59,442 nt of DNA from an uncultured Bacteroidales bacterium (GTDB taxonomy: Bacteria; Bacteroidota; Bacteroidia; Bacteroidales; Bacteroidaceae). Position 1 is the stretch's first letter, and the number at the start of each line of letters is the position of its first letter. Made by a program: the position numbers and the translations under genes. This document shows positions 36,772-51,800 of this stretch, piece by piece. Under the pieces are notes generated by a model that was given only the letters and a program-made list of their open reading frames with translations, made no database searches and was not told the DNA's origin. Location: the NCBI GenBank assembly GCA_902788315.1, contig CADAJS010000017.1, positions 1-59,442 of the forward strand, read 5' to 3'.

Positions 36772-36815
36772 AATGACTAGAATAACTAGAACCACTAGAA
36801 TGACTAGAATGACTA
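36771..36815 (+). repeat. Five 9-base repeats over the start of the giant gene
   Basis: Five adjacent units GAATGACTA, GAATAACTA, GAACCACTA, GAATGACTA, GAATGACTA span the start region. They encode a Met/Ile/Thr-Thr-Arg ladder and provide three in-frame ATGs (36773, 36800, 36809). Since the unit is nine bases, gain or loss would keep the frame. Confidence 0.85.
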
Positions 36816-39800
36816 GAAACATCCTCTATATACTCTTCCTGCTGCTGGCAGGCACGACCTCTCTTTTTGCCCAGACCCCCGACACCATCCGCTATGTGAA
36901 GGAGTCGGGCACCTACACCAACAACGGACGTTCGTGGGCGAATGCCAAGAGCGACCTCCAGGGCGCCATCAATGACCTCTACGAATACCTTCAGGAGAAC
37001 AACCTCACCAGCGGCAGCATCTATGTGGCAGCCGGCACCTACAAGCCCACCGAGACCACCGAGGCCGAGGGCGGCGGCCTGCAGTTCACCGCCTTCAAGA
37101 TCTATCCGGGCATCCATGTCTATGGCGGCTTCAAGGCCAACGAGACCGACGACAACGCCCGCCCCTACAACGCCGACGGCAGCGTGAACGTGACCTACCG
37201 CCCATTGGTCGACACACTGGCCTCCTTGGAGAGCGGACAAGAAGCCAAGCTGCAACCTTGGTACTTCAAGCATCAGACCGTTCTCAGCGGCACACACCTC
37301 ACCGAACCGACGTTCACCTACGACCAGGAGCGTGGCACCTTCTCCACGCTCTTCACTGGTAACTCCTACCATGTGGTGTGGTTTGCCACCAGCGGTTTCA
37401 TCCCCACCGACGACCCCATGGAGGCCAAGCACGCCCTGCCGCTGAGTGCGCCTGCCAGCGTCGACGGTTGTCGCATCACCGGCGGCTATGCCGCGTCGAA
37501 GACCACGACCGAGCGTGTGCATACGGCCTACGGTGCCGGTGCCTACCTCGTGGAGAATGCCACGCTGAGCCGATGCATCATAGACAAATGCGAGGCCACC
37601 ATGCGCGGCGGCGGTGTCTATCTCGACGGCGGCGGTCTGGTGGACCGCTGCTTCATCCACACCTGCCAGGCATCGGGCGTGGGCATCATGCAGGGCTACG
37701 GCGGCGGCGTGTGCATCGACTATGACGGGGCCGTCACCCGCAGCTACATCGTCAACAACTCGTCGCGCATCGGCGGCGGCGTCTCCATCTGCCATGCGCC
37801 CAATGACTATCCTTGGGAAAAGCTCGACTCGATACGCTTAGCCAACGGCGGCACAGCCCGAGGCGAGATAAACGTCTATAGCCCCCACGCCACTGCCTGC
37901 ATCATCACCAACAACACCACGACGGCCGAGGGCGGAGGCATCTACTTCTACGACGGTGGCGTCGGTAACCACCTCACCATCGCCCGCAACCGCTGTGTCG
38001 GTCAGGACATCACCTACTACGGCCGACGTCACGGTCGTTCCGGCGGAGCGTATATCCTGAACGGCGGACAGATATACAACAGCGTGCTCTGGGGCAACAA
38101 GTGCGAAGCCAACAACGACATCCAGTTTGCCACTTATACAGGAGGTTCCACGGAAGACACTGTGAACCCGGAAACAGGCGATGTCACCCACGACGGCCTG
38201 AACCCCAAGTTCTACTTCTCCGCCGTGGAGAAACACGACATCACCGACTGGTCTGGTACGGGCAAGCGCAACGTCTTGTCGCTCGAAAGCCAGAACACCA
38301 ACCCCGGCAGCATCGATGCCAACTATCCCTACTTCATCGGCAGCGACGGCAAAGGCAAGATGATGGGCTATGCCGGTGCCGGACTCAACATCACGCTTCC
38401 CATGGGTACGGTGGACCCAGCCTATGACGCTACCGACCCCACATCGGTTCCAGACCCGGCCAAGACGGGTATTCCCCGCCCCATCTACTGGAAGCCCGCC
38501 GCCATCTCGTCGATGGCCAAGAAGGGCCTGCAGGTCACCGATGCCCTGCACCTCACCTCTGACTGGATCAGACACGCCCACACGGGGACCGACCTCTTCA
38601 ATGACATTTACGAACCCATGTCCACCTTCGGTGCCCTGGTGCGCCGCGACGAGCAGTTCGGAGTAGCGCTGGGTGTTGTTCCCAATCAGGAAAAGCAAAT
38701 CTATCGCGACAACGGTTATACCCAAAATGATGGGGATGGGGATGTGGTTGCCACCTACAACGGTGAAGTGGGTGACAACTCGTTCCTGCCTACGCAACTG
38801 CCCGACGACGGCACTGAAGCGACACTGCCCACCATCTTCGTCGACCCCTCGCGCAATGCCGGCGCCATCGGTATTCAGATAGGAGCATCAGGCATCGGCA
38901 CGAGCTGGGACACACCTGTCGGCAACATCAACGATGCCATCCACTACTTCCGCGAACACCTGAAACGGAGCAACGACGGAGGAACGACTTTCGTCTACGA
39001 CGGCAAGAGCCCCGTCTGGTACGACAGCAACGGCGACTGCTGGTATCATATTCCCACGGCGTTCGATGGCGCAGGCAATCCGACAGCCTATCAGGACTAC
39101 AAGCATGTTCAGATTCTCGTCAAGGCGTTTGAACGAGGCAGCACCATCACGGCCAGCACGGCCGGTAAGGATGCCTATCTCGGTACGGAGTTGCGCACGT
39201 CGGCCATCCGTCCCACATCGAACATGCGCATCTACGGCGGTTACTACCCTACCAGCACTGGCACGGATACCGAAAACCGCAATGCCCGCAGCTACTACAG
39301 CATCATCTCCGGCAACATCACCAACAGCGGCTACGAGAACAACTCCGCCCACATCGTCGCCCTCATCAACGTCAAGAACGTCATCATCGACGGCATCAAG
39401 CTGGTGGATGGCAACGCCAACCTGAACGAAGACCACTCCTACGCGCCCATCGACCCCGTGACGGGCCAGCGCGAACTCATCACCTACGGCGGCGGCATCA
39501 TCGTCAACAACGCCTCCGTGCCGGCTGAAGAGCGTATCGACATGACCGGCAACATCCTGCGCAACGCCCGCATCGCCAACTGCTCGGCCCCCGACGGTGC
39601 CGCCGTCTATGTCAACAGCAGCAACAAGAAAGCCAACGGCGAGTATAGCAAAGCCGAGCTGAGCATCATCAACACCATCATCCGCAACAACACCGTGGGC
39701 GACGGCACACACAACGTCCTGCAGCCCGGCTACGGCGATGCCGGCATCATCACCGCCCGCGGCGGACTGTCCAAGATACGCCTCGACCACTGCGACATTG

Positions 39801-42800
39801 TCAACAACTGCGGCTATGCCATGGAGACACTGCCCTACATCGACAAGCCATCAAGCACCGACCCCGCCGACGAAGGACAGATACGCATCTACAACTCGGT
39901 CATCTATGCCAACGGCAGGATAGACCGCGACAACCGCAAGAACATCCAGCAACCGCTGAGCTACCGGAGTGCGACAGGCAGCGCAAATAATATCACAGGC
40001 AATTATGTATTCCTGGACTGGGATGCCCCCTACCCCGCTTCAGCGCCCAATTACTTTGCCACGCTTTGCCGCGACATGAGCGAGCAGTACCAGAAGTGGG
40101 CGGTGCGCAAAGTCGGCGATGACCAGCTGACCATCATTGAGGAAGGCGTGTCGCCACGTTATTTCGACACCGAAGAAGCGGCCAATGCCTTCATAGCAAG
40201 TCAGGGAGGCAGCAACTGGTCGGCTCCCGTCCTCCTCGACTATCCCTTCTTCGAGAACCCCAGCAAGAACGTGGGCCACTCCACCGAGGGCGACAAGCCC
40301 ATGAACGGCGGTGTCATCAGCTATATGCCGCAGAACAAGAACCCGATGGTGAACGCTGCCGTCAACAGCAGCCGCGACCTCTGGGACTCCGACGGCTACA
40401 AACGCGACTACGGCGGCGACCCCGACATCGGTGCCATCGAGGACCGCACCCTGCCCAAAGCAGGCACCGTGCTCTACGTCACCCCCAACGGCGCCGGACG
40501 ACGCGACGGCAGCAGTTGGGGTAATGCCATACAGGGCAATGCCATCTATGCACTGGCAGGGGGCGCAGCAGGCTCCGATGTCCTGGATGCACAGAACGGC
40601 AAACGCATCACCAATACTGACCCTGCCATTGGCACACTCCCCGGCAACGGCGTGCCGACCACCGACAACCGCTACTCCGGCGGCTTCGGGCGAGTGTGGA
40701 TGACCGACTGGAAGACGGGTGGCAGCACCACCACGACCGTCACCAAGACATGGCTCACAGAAAAGAACGTATATGATGACGGTGCAAGAATGGGAGATGT
40801 AGAAACCCTGCACGACGGTTCGACACCTACAGAGGAAACTAACATTATCACCAACAGCGCTGGAAGCACAGCGCCAGGGTTCACAACTGCTGGTTACTAC
40901 AATGACCCGAAATTCCCATACGGCGAGATATCGGGAGCCTCGCGCTCTTTCTGGCGGGCGAACCCCTACCATAACGGCTCCGACTGGAACAATGCAGCCA
41001 GTTATGACCTTGCAGGGTTTATAACTGCCTGCAACACGAACGGCTGGATTCACAACACCCGAGCAGAGAATTACGTGGGGGGCCTGCAGTATGCCGTGGA
41101 AACAGCAGCGGCCTACAATGCGCCCGGTAGTACTGTGCCACGTGAAGAAGGAGTGGACAGCATTCAGGTCTGGGTGGGCAACGGCACATATAATGACTAC
41201 AAGGGGTTTGTCATGCGCGACAACACAACCGTGATGGGCGGCTTCCCCGTGGACGCATACGGCACTCCGGGCCTTGACGAACGCCAGGCCTTGATGTCGG
41301 CCAAAGTAAACATACCCAAATCGAAACAGGCAAAAGACTTCGACCCGAAGGACTACGAGACGATTCTCCAGATATCGGACGTTGACCCTAAACAGGATAA
41401 TGACCATCTGAACACAGATGCCGTGAAGTTCTGGGACGATGACTATGCTCTGTTGGAGCGTTCGGACACTAAGACCACGGTGTATAACAACCGCACCCTT
41501 ATCCATCATTACAAGTGGGGCAACACAGAGGGCACCGAAGCAACTTCCGACTATCTGACGTATCCCGCTTTCAACCCTGTTTCATTTACACCTACTCCTT
41601 CTGACGAGGGAGGATATCGGAATTATACGTTCGGTACAGCAGTTCAAGGAAAAGATATTTGGCATCTGAGACATCCCATTAAGGATAATTATATCGTAAA
41701 CATTGAAAACGGTGGTAATAACAAAGACAAACAGAGAACGATATATGATCCCGCAACCAATCAAATACTGAAGGATGGAGGAGGAAACGAAGTAAAATTC
41801 AAAGGAAACTGGATTTTCTTAGGCAACGGTTCACTGACTGGTACTGAATTCTGGCAGACCATGCCCAATGTACCAGCTGGTAAATACAGACTCTACGTGG
41901 ACATGGCTGGCGGATACCGAAATAAGTTCAGTTCCCAAGACTCGACAAAAATATATTTCAAGATTATTGCTGACGATGGGACGACTAATTTGATAAATCC
42001 CGTGATGCTAAATACAATTGGTCGCTACAACGGTGATAACACAACTAAAAATCGTGACATGGCATACCGCTACGCCCTGGATTTCGAGCAACCTGCAACG
42101 GGCAATGTTACCATTAAGATTGTTGTAGAAGACGGCGTACGCAACACGACGGCAAACAATGCTACATACGGAACAGACAATGGTGGTGACCCAGATCCAA
42201 TACCAGCATCCTATACTACTAATTACGGTGTCAACAACCCCAACCGTCGTGAGTTCTGGATGTCTAACCTTCATCTTTTCCCCATAGAAGATGGCTACGA
42301 AGAGGACATGGCATCACTTGAAGATCAGGTAGCGACCCGCCAAGCATCAGAGACAGTCAATGAGACAAGTACACTCTACACGAGTAAAAACCACCGCACC
42401 ACTCTGCGCAAGCGTGTGTTGACTATGCCCGATGTGTGTGTGCCCACATACGGTGCCGGCAGCGTAGGTGACCCAACCGCAACTGATCGTGGCAAGTTCG
42501 GTGATGACCTTTCCCACACTGACCGTGTGAAGAAGGACAGCCGCACATCTACAACAAGAACGAAAGAGAACGATCCGAAATATGTGGAATACACCGATGT
42601 CATCTGGGATGGCTTCACGATTCGTCACGGGTTCATATCTGAAGAAGCCATGGCTCACGGCGGCGGTGCCGGCGTGAATATGTACGAGGGTGCCTGTTTG
42701 CGCAACTGTGTCATCATCAACAACATAACCTGCTGTGAACGTGTAAAGGGTTCGGGCATCTTCTGCGATGGTTCCAATTCCTCTATTGAGGGTTGCTTTG

Positions 42801-45800
42801 TGCTGAATAATACCTCGACACACGGAAAAATAGCTTCGGATGCAGACCAGAAACAAGTCTTTGCCGGTGGTATGTTTATGTACGAGGGCACGTGCTTCAA
42901 CTCGCTCTTTGCCAACAACTACTCGCATGGCTCTGCCGGCGGCGTGGGCTTCTGCGTGGGGCGCTTCTTCAACAACACTATCGCCTATAATGAATGCGCT
43001 TTGATAGAAGGAGGGCACAAAAATGGCGGTGCTATATCCATAGCCACCAGCTCCAACCCGAACCTGTTCATTGCTAACACCATAATATATGGTAATACAG
43101 GTATGGCCATACGTGAACGTTATGACGCAAACATTAACATCAATGCGGTCAATCCGTTCATTAACTGCTACGTTCAGAACGAAGTTGCATTCACCCAGAA
43201 TATCTACAAAAAGAATATCAACAACTACTCTACCAGTGGCAACTATGGCATAGGAAACACGCTCCTCGACGGCGTAGCCCCATCGGCTGCCAACACGCCA
43301 TTTGCCGCCGACCTTGATGACGAAGGTAATTACACAGGCAATGCCGGTACAATGAACGACTTCCGCCTCACCCTCGACAACGACTTCTGTATCAATACGG
43401 GTACCGAGGATTTTACTGGCTCCCTGAAAGACGTCCTCAAGAGAAAACGCAATTGGAGTGATGCACAAGTTGAATCCCAATTCATCTACCGGAGTGTGGC
43501 CGCAGTGGAGTTGCCTATCAACGACGTGGTTTACGCCGACCGTATTCAGGACTGCCAGATAGATATCGGTGCCTACGAGTTCGACGGCACGCAGGAGATC
43601 AAGCCGGGCTATGAACTGATAGCCTTCGACCCCGAACGTCCCGACGACCGCGAACTGTGTGCCGTTTACTACGTCAATAAAGCCGGTGGCGGCTTGGCCA
43701 CGGGCGAATCCTACGACAATGCTGCTTGCGAGAGAAAGCTGCAACATATCCTCGATGCCGCCGGACGACTGAAGTATGACCTGAATGCCGGCACAAAAGT
43801 TTTTTCCACCAAGTTCGTGCAAGTGACGGGTACCGTGACAGCCACCTACGAGGAGATTTACTTGGACGGCGGAGTGAAGAAGGTGCGGGTGGTTACGGTT
43901 CCAGACCAAAACCTCGCCGACGTGAAGCACGTCATCGTGAAGGTGGCCGAAGGCACCTACTACCCCATCCGAAGCACCAATCAGAAGATGGTGACGGGCG
44001 CTGCCGAGGAGGTGCTGCCCACACGCTCGCTGATGATACCTCACGGCGTGGAGGTGATGGGCGGCTACACCTACCATAAAAATGAATATCCCTTCTATGA
44101 GACCTACCGCGACCCGCTCAACCACAAGACCACCTTCTCGGGACAGGTGTTGGACACAAAGACCGGCAACTACGGCCGGGCCTACCATGTCGTCACCTTC
44201 ACCAACGACATCTTCGACTCAGACAACCTTTTGTACTCAAAAGCCATTAGTGCTTCTTCAACGCTGTCTGGTGAAAATGCCCTGGCCGACCTCACCGACC
44301 GCGCCGTCATCGACGGCATCTCCATCGAAGACGGTATGGCCAACGGTACCGACACGGAGGAGAAGGGTGGCGGCGCAGCCATCGTGACAAGCTTTGCCCA
44401 TGTGCGAAACTGTATCCTGCAGGACAACGAGGCCACCTTCTATGGCGGAGCCCTCTACATGGAGCCAGGAGCCTTGGTCAGCGGCTGTGTGATGCTGAAC
44501 AACGAAGCCGAGTATGGCGGTGCCGTCTATGTGAAGGAACCTGAATCGTCAGAACTTTCCGGACTGTCCGATGAAGAGCGCGACCGGCGCTATGCCCGCA
44601 TCTACAACTCAACCATCGTGCGCAATCAAGCGTCGGTGCGCGGTGGCGGTGTGTGGTACGAGACCAATATCCGTGCCAAAGGCGTCTGCCTGTGGTGGAA
44701 CCGTTCCAACGACATGAACAACGTGGCCGGCGTGTTCGACACGCAGAAGCTGATGACCGAGGGCAACTATCCCTTCGCCTACAGCGCCGTGCAGGCCCGC
44801 CGTCTGCCGGGCGTGAACAACATCGAGCTGCAGGCCGATGCCATCCATGGCGTACGCTGGACCACCAACAGCATCGACGACATGCGTTGGCGCGGCGACA
44901 AGCCCACGTATGAAAGCCAGGAGAACAAGGATGCCTACTACTATATTGACCGCCTGTCGGTGCTGGTGCGCTCGGGCATGCCCTACCAACTCTACCAGAG
45001 CCTGCGCGCCACCTTCCCGTCGCTGGAGTACCGCGACATGGCCGGTGTGGCCCGCATGAAGGAGCTGTACAATTACAACGATGTTGCAGGCACCATCCAG
45101 TACTTGAAGACCATGACGATGACGCCCGAGAACGACCTCGAGGCAAAGGACAACAGCTTCCTGGAGATGGGAGCCCGTGTACTGAACTATCATGCCAGCC
45201 CCCGGTATGAACGCCCGTTCACCCGTCTGTTCGTGTCGAACCCGCAGAATGTCGATACCGAAGTAGCCTCCCGGCTGCTGACGAGTGCCGACCCGCTCTA
45301 CAGCCAGCAGGGTTCGTCGATGGCCAATCCCTTCCAGAAGCTGAGCGATGCCTTTGACTACATCGTCGCACTCCGCACCAGCGACAATATGGCCACTCAC
45401 GGCACGACCTTCGTTGACGCCGATGCCTTCAATGCCGCCAAATCCGTAGGACCGCTCTTTACGCGCAGCGGCACAGAGGGGGCCTACACCTATACGGAGG
45501 CTGACTCGTGGGTCAGTGGCACTACGTACTTCAGGAAGTATAAACACATCTTCTGCGACACCCGCTTTGAGGTGTTCATTTCCGGAGGAACCTATTACCC
45601 CTATCACAACACCTATGGCGTGGAGGGCCATGCCCGCAGCTCCACCTTCGTGATTCCCGAAGGCGTGACCGTGGTGGGCGGCCTCGACCCGAAGAAATTC
45701 TACTGTCAGGACGGCTACAACTTCCCCTACCTGCAACCGATGGCAGGCCAAGACATCCTCAACCTGGCAGGCGACGAGCATCCCGAGTCAGGAACCGGCG

Positions 45801-48800
45801 TCGTGAACTACCAGAGCAATGCACGCACCACAATCTGTGACGAGAATGGCGTCATCAGTGGCCTTTCCGACATTGAGCTGAAGAGTGCCACGGCTTCCGA
45901 AATCTGGGAGGCTCGCAAGTTTGCCGACATCAACGGTAACAACGTCTATGAGCCGTGGGAGTTCCTGCATCTGACAACGCTGTCGGGCAACACGCCGCGT
46001 GGTGTGGAGACGACGGACAATGTCTATCATGTCATCACCTGCTTTGCCGATCCCAAATACGTCGGAGAACTGCCCAGACGATATGCAAATTATGATGCAT
46101 CGAACAGCAGTCGGATCTGCTTCAGCAACGAGTTAGGTGCGGAGCGTGGTGGCACGGAAAATGCCACTTCCGAGATGCACCGCACCATCATCCTCACCGG
46201 CCTGAACATCACCCAGGGCAATGCGCGCGACTATGACAGCGAAGCCGTCAGCAACCTCAAGCAATACTACCGTGGCGGCGGCCTTTTGGTCGATGGCAGC
46301 TGGACGGACGGCGACGGGGACAGTGGACAAACTGACCCTGACGAGAAGGGCAAGCGTAACATCCCCTTCTATATCTATGCCTCTCAGTTCCAGAACAACA
46401 ATGCCATCCAGGGCGGTGCCATCTTCACCAACGGCACGATGAACATCTTCAGCTGTTCCTTCGTGCAGAACTTTGCCCAAGGGCCGACAAAAAATTCCTC
46501 ACAGTCAGCTGGCGACATATCGACTGCCCAAGGAGTCGTCCAGTACAATGGCGGCGGTGCCATCGCCACCAACGATGTGCTGCGTTGTGTCAACACCATC
46601 TTTGCCAACAATGAGGCGCAGCTGGGCGACGGGGTCAACATGATGTCCTCCTCAGCCCCGGGCTATGACAAGCAGGGCTTTGGCGGTGCCATCTGGGGCG
46701 GCTTGAATTCATCAGAAGTACGTCTGATGAACTGCGACATCGTGATGAACAAGGCGGTCAGCTATCCGTCGGTCTTTGTGAATCCCGCCGATATCAAAAC
46801 GGACGAGAATAACAAGCTTGTCGAGGACCGGTTCTGTATCAACACCATCTACTGGGGCAACAAGACCACGGGCGTGACCAACAGCAGTTTCTCGGGCTGT
46901 CGCATCACCGACATCAACGACGATGTGTTCAGCTATCGTTCTCAGGCGAATAAAGAGATTGAGTTAGCTCTGGAAGCGAAGGAGGCCGACGGCACCATCA
47001 CCGACGCTGAACGGACAGAGCTCACTGCCCTCCGTAAGAACCAGCCCATGTTCTTCTGCGCCTACCGCCCCGGCTTCGGACCGACACCCGTTACCACAAC
47101 GGACAAGGTTACCGTGCCGGCCGTTCCACGCTTGGGCGTAGCGGGTGGTGAGTACGATCCGCACGAGGTACCCTTCCTCGGCGAATCAGACATCAAATAC
47201 TTCGACATCTTCGGCGGCAACAACAACATCAACATCACGTTTGAGAACGAAGGCGTCAACGGCCCCAACTTCGTCCTGCCGTCGACCGAGCCGGGCAAGG
47301 ACGGCTACAACCCCTCGGCCAACTGGATGCCCGCACGTATCAACAACCTGACGGACAACGGATGGTCGTACTTGACCCTGACCTCAAAGACCACAACGGG
47401 CGACATCGAGTACAAGAAAGTAGGCGCTGACGAGTACAACCAAGGCGGCATCCCACCTGAGACGCCAGGAACACTGCCCGACAACAACGTCTTCGGCGGT
47501 CCGTTCCCCTTCTATGCCTATCAGCAGAGCCTCTATTACAATCTGACGCTCATGCCCTTCGGCAACCAGCACTACATGAGGTACAAGAACTCGAACATGA
47601 CCGACGCGGCGACCAACGAGGAAGCCAACATGCTGCGCATCTCGTCGAACCCCCTGACCCTCGAGGAGGCCAAGGCATACATCGACCTCGGCGTGTATGA
47701 GTACCAGCACCGCAACCTGCGCATCAACCAGAGCTCGGAAGTGGACGTCCTGTGGGTGAGCGCCATCGAGAACCTGGACAAGGGCAACGACGGCTACACG
47801 TGGGAGACGCCGACCAGCAACCTGCAAGCTGCCATCGAGACGCTGCTCAAGAGCCGCAACAACCACGCCAAGCAAATCAACATCATCGGCGGCGAATACA
47901 AGCCCACGGCCGTTCTCGGCGACAACACGGACCGCAGCCTGAGCTTCACCATACAGACACGCCCCTACAACAATGGTGCCTTCACACCCCATACCGATGA
48001 GGAGTTTGCAGTAAGAAACCTGAAGTTCCGCGGCGGCTACGACCTGGAAATACCCGAGGAGGCCGGTTACGACTTCAAGAAAAACAAGGTGACGCTGAGC
48101 GTGGAACAGCGCACGAGTATCACGCAAGACCAACTGAACCATGTGGTGAACATCCTCGATGCTGAGCAATACACCACCAACGTCACCCCTGCAGGAGTCG
48201 TTACCAGTGCCAGCCGCTGCGTGGCCATCCCCATCACCTTCGAGGGCATCACCTTCAACAATGAGCTGGCTGACGGTATCAAAGATGAAACAAATTACAA
48301 GAACCCGGGCGGCGCGGCCATCTACTACCACCAGCAGTATCAATACGATGAGGATAACCACAAGAAGAGCGAAACGGACTTGTTGAAGCCACCGGCACAA
48401 AGTCGCGAAGTTACCACAACGACAACCGATCCCGACACTGGCGCTGAGATTGAAAATGTCACCTGGATTTGGGATTGGGATACCCAACATTGGCAATCCT
48501 CGTGGACAACAGAATACAGAGAACCCAAGCTGACGCTGCGCAACTGCACCTTCACGCAGAACGGAAAGGAAGTGGACGACCCGACCTCGGCCGTGCTCAT
48601 CGAAGGCGGCGGCGGCAGCTCGCTCATCGTGAACTCTGTCTTCGACCGTAATGCCGGAGACCCCATCAAGGCTGTGAACACCACCGTGCTGAACTGCACC
48701 TCAGGCCTCAACGGCGGACATATCAAACTGACGGAGACCACAGAGAACAACGTGGCGTATCATTCGGCACTGTACAACAACGCCATCTGGCGAGACGACC

Positions 48801-51800
48801 AGAACAACAGCACACCCATCACCGAAAGCACGCCGGGTACGCAGTTCGAAGTGCCGACGACAGTCTACAACACCTCCACCAGTACGCCCTCCGAACGGAT
48901 GAGCCACAATGCCATCACGGGCTTCTCCCACACCGAGGACGCACAAAAGAACTATGGTCTGTCAGACACCAACCGCGACCTGTTCCTTGGTCCTAACTTC
49001 GAAGACCCCGAAAACGGCAACTTCAGCATCAAGCCTGGCAAGAAGCTGATGAACCAAGGCGTCAACCAGACCTATGCCCGCTTCGTATGGCCACAGCCGG
49101 AATACGCCGCTGCCACCGAGTATGAGCAGCTGATGCAGAACCTGCATCCCGACCAAAGCCAGCTGATCACACGCAGCACCACCATCCGTGTGGGCAACGA
49201 CGAGAAGGTGGTCACCTACCGCATCCGCAAGGCCACCGACGACCACGATGCCGGATTCAACGACCGCCTGAAGAACGCGCTCATCGACCGCGGTGCCTTC
49301 GAGTGTACCAGCAGCGGACAGCGCGTCATCTATGTCGATCCCAACAAGACCAGCGGCACCGAGACGGGACGCACCTGGGAGGAGGCATACGGCAACGGTA
49401 ACCTGCAAATGGCCATCGATGCCGCCACCATCTTTGCCAGCAACGGAACGGAGAAGGCGTACGTCTTTGTCCGCGGACAGCGCAACAGCGACACAGAAGA
49501 TGTGGTGACCTTCCGCGACGGCGTCGATGTCTATGGCAGCATCCAGCCCTCGGCGCTCCTGCAGGCCGTGCCCAAAGACCCCACTGCCGAGGAACTGGAA
49601 TACACCGAAAGCGAACTGGCGGCCTTCGTCAACCGTGTGAAGGCAGAACGCCGCAGCGTGGCTGCCCGCAACGTCACCGACAACATGAACTATACCACAC
49701 GCATCAAGGGCATCGCCTCCGTGGATGGTTCCTACAGCCAAGGTGCCGTCATCGACGGGTTCATCATCACCAACGAAGCGACCTCCGACAATCCGGCCAC
49801 CACACCCGCTGTCGATATCACCGTGCCGAAGGTGGCCGTGCGCAACAGCATCATCACGGGCAACGTCATGGGCAGCGGACAGCCAGTGGTGAACCTGGCC
49901 GGCGGCAGCGGCACAGACCAGAAGAGCCTGCTCTACAACACCCTGCTCTACGGCAACAAGGCGGGCACCATCGTCAATGTGGGCACCAACGGCTACGTGC
50001 TGAACTGCACCGTGGTGGCCGACCACACGGGCGAGACACCCATCGGCGGCAGCGGAGCATCGACGAATGTGTCGAACACGATTGCCGTGAACGAGTCGGG
50101 AGGCATGCACCCCACCTTCGCACCCTACCGGCGCCCCAACGCCAATGCCTATTCGCTCATATCCTATCTCACCGACCACAAGCCCTACTGGTACCAGCTG
50201 CACGAGCAGAGCTGGGACATCAACGCCGGAACGGACGACATGGCCACATCAGCCGTCAACGGCGACAACACCATTGCCAAGATGTTCCCCGAGGTCGTTG
50301 ACTTCAGCCACGACCGCGACCTGCTGGGCAACCCGCGCCGACTGGGCGGACAGGTGGACAACGGCTGCTTCGAGACTTGGCGCATCGACAACGGCGACGC
50401 GGTCTATGCCACCAATGTGACCAATGCCAAGGCCACTGCCGACCTGAACAAATATGTGACGGACATGGATAGCTCCGACCCATCGTATGCATCGACATTC
50501 GATGATGCCCGTATGGTTGCGAAAGGCGATTACTGGACGGACAACTACGGCGGACACCTGTATCCGCACACCGGCAGCGTGGTGTATATCGGCGAGGGCA
50601 GTGTGCTGAGTGTCGATCAGGCAGAGACCACACACACCGCTCCGCTCACCTATCCACAAGCCGGCGGCACGGCGCTCTTCACGAGTACCAATCCTGTCCG
50701 ACCAGGCTACCTCCTCGTACAGGAAGGCGGTTCGCTTCACGGCAACGGCAACTTCGTCCAGGCCGAGTACGTGGCTACGGAACACTCGTTCACGGCCGGA
50801 GAAAAGCAGCGCCTCATGGCCTTCCCGCACGACGTGCGGTTAGAAGCCACCATCAGCACCAGCTACAACAGCAGCACCAACACGCTGACGCAGACCGACA
50901 AGTCGGGCACCTTCACACCTTATCTCTATGATGCCGATGCCCGCGCCGCATGGAACTATGACTTCCGGGCAGACAACTCCTCGCTTTGGAAGGACGACAT
51001 CAGCCCCATCCAGACCGCCAACGGTGTGACACAGAGTCAGAATCCGCAGGTGTTGCGCACAGAGGGCTGGCTGCTCGACTTCGGCACCGAAGGTATTGAC
51101 GACGATGCCACCTACCGCTTCACGGGCTTCGGCATCCCCAGAAGCGAAGGTGCCACCGACCCCTACGACCCCTACGCCTACAGCGAAGGCGGCCACGACG
51201 CCAAGACGGTGACGCTGACCCAGCACGACAACCATCCCAACGACGGCACGGCCCACTTCACCAAGCTCGAGAACATGGGCTGGAACCTGAAGGGCAGCCC
51301 CTGGCTCGTCAGCAGCTACGCAACGGGCGGCACGAACCCGGACTACAACATGCACGTGCCGCATGTGTTCTACCGTTCACTCGGCAACACATACGCTCAG
51401 AATACAGCCCATGCCACCTACGGCCAGTTCTACTACACGGAACAGTCATGGGACGGCAGCGCCACGCTGAGTCCAGGCGACGGCTTCTTCACACAGACCG
51501 CCGCCGTAGGTGAGAGCGAGGCCGTGAAGTTCAAGGTGCCGTACTATGGCCTAGAGACCGCAGCACCCGTCAAGGAACTGCTGACCGTTTGCCTGTCCGA
51601 CGAGGACGGCCAGGGCGACCTCGTCGCCGTCGAAGCACCCGAAAGTGCCGACGCCGCCGCCTCAGGACCTCTCTCAGCCCCCGCCATGCCCTATCAAATC
51701 AACTCCGACGGCATCAAGTGGATGGCCCTCTCCTCCACTGTGCCCCAGCTGTGGCTGGAGAATGCCGGCGGCACACCATTCTCTCTCGCAGCCCACGCGC

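Noticed and set aside
42347..44188. A 613-codon open frame on the minus strand inside the giant gene
   Set aside because: It is antisense to a well-supported beta-helix protein; its Val/His-rich translation with no domain is typical of a GC-rich shadow frame.
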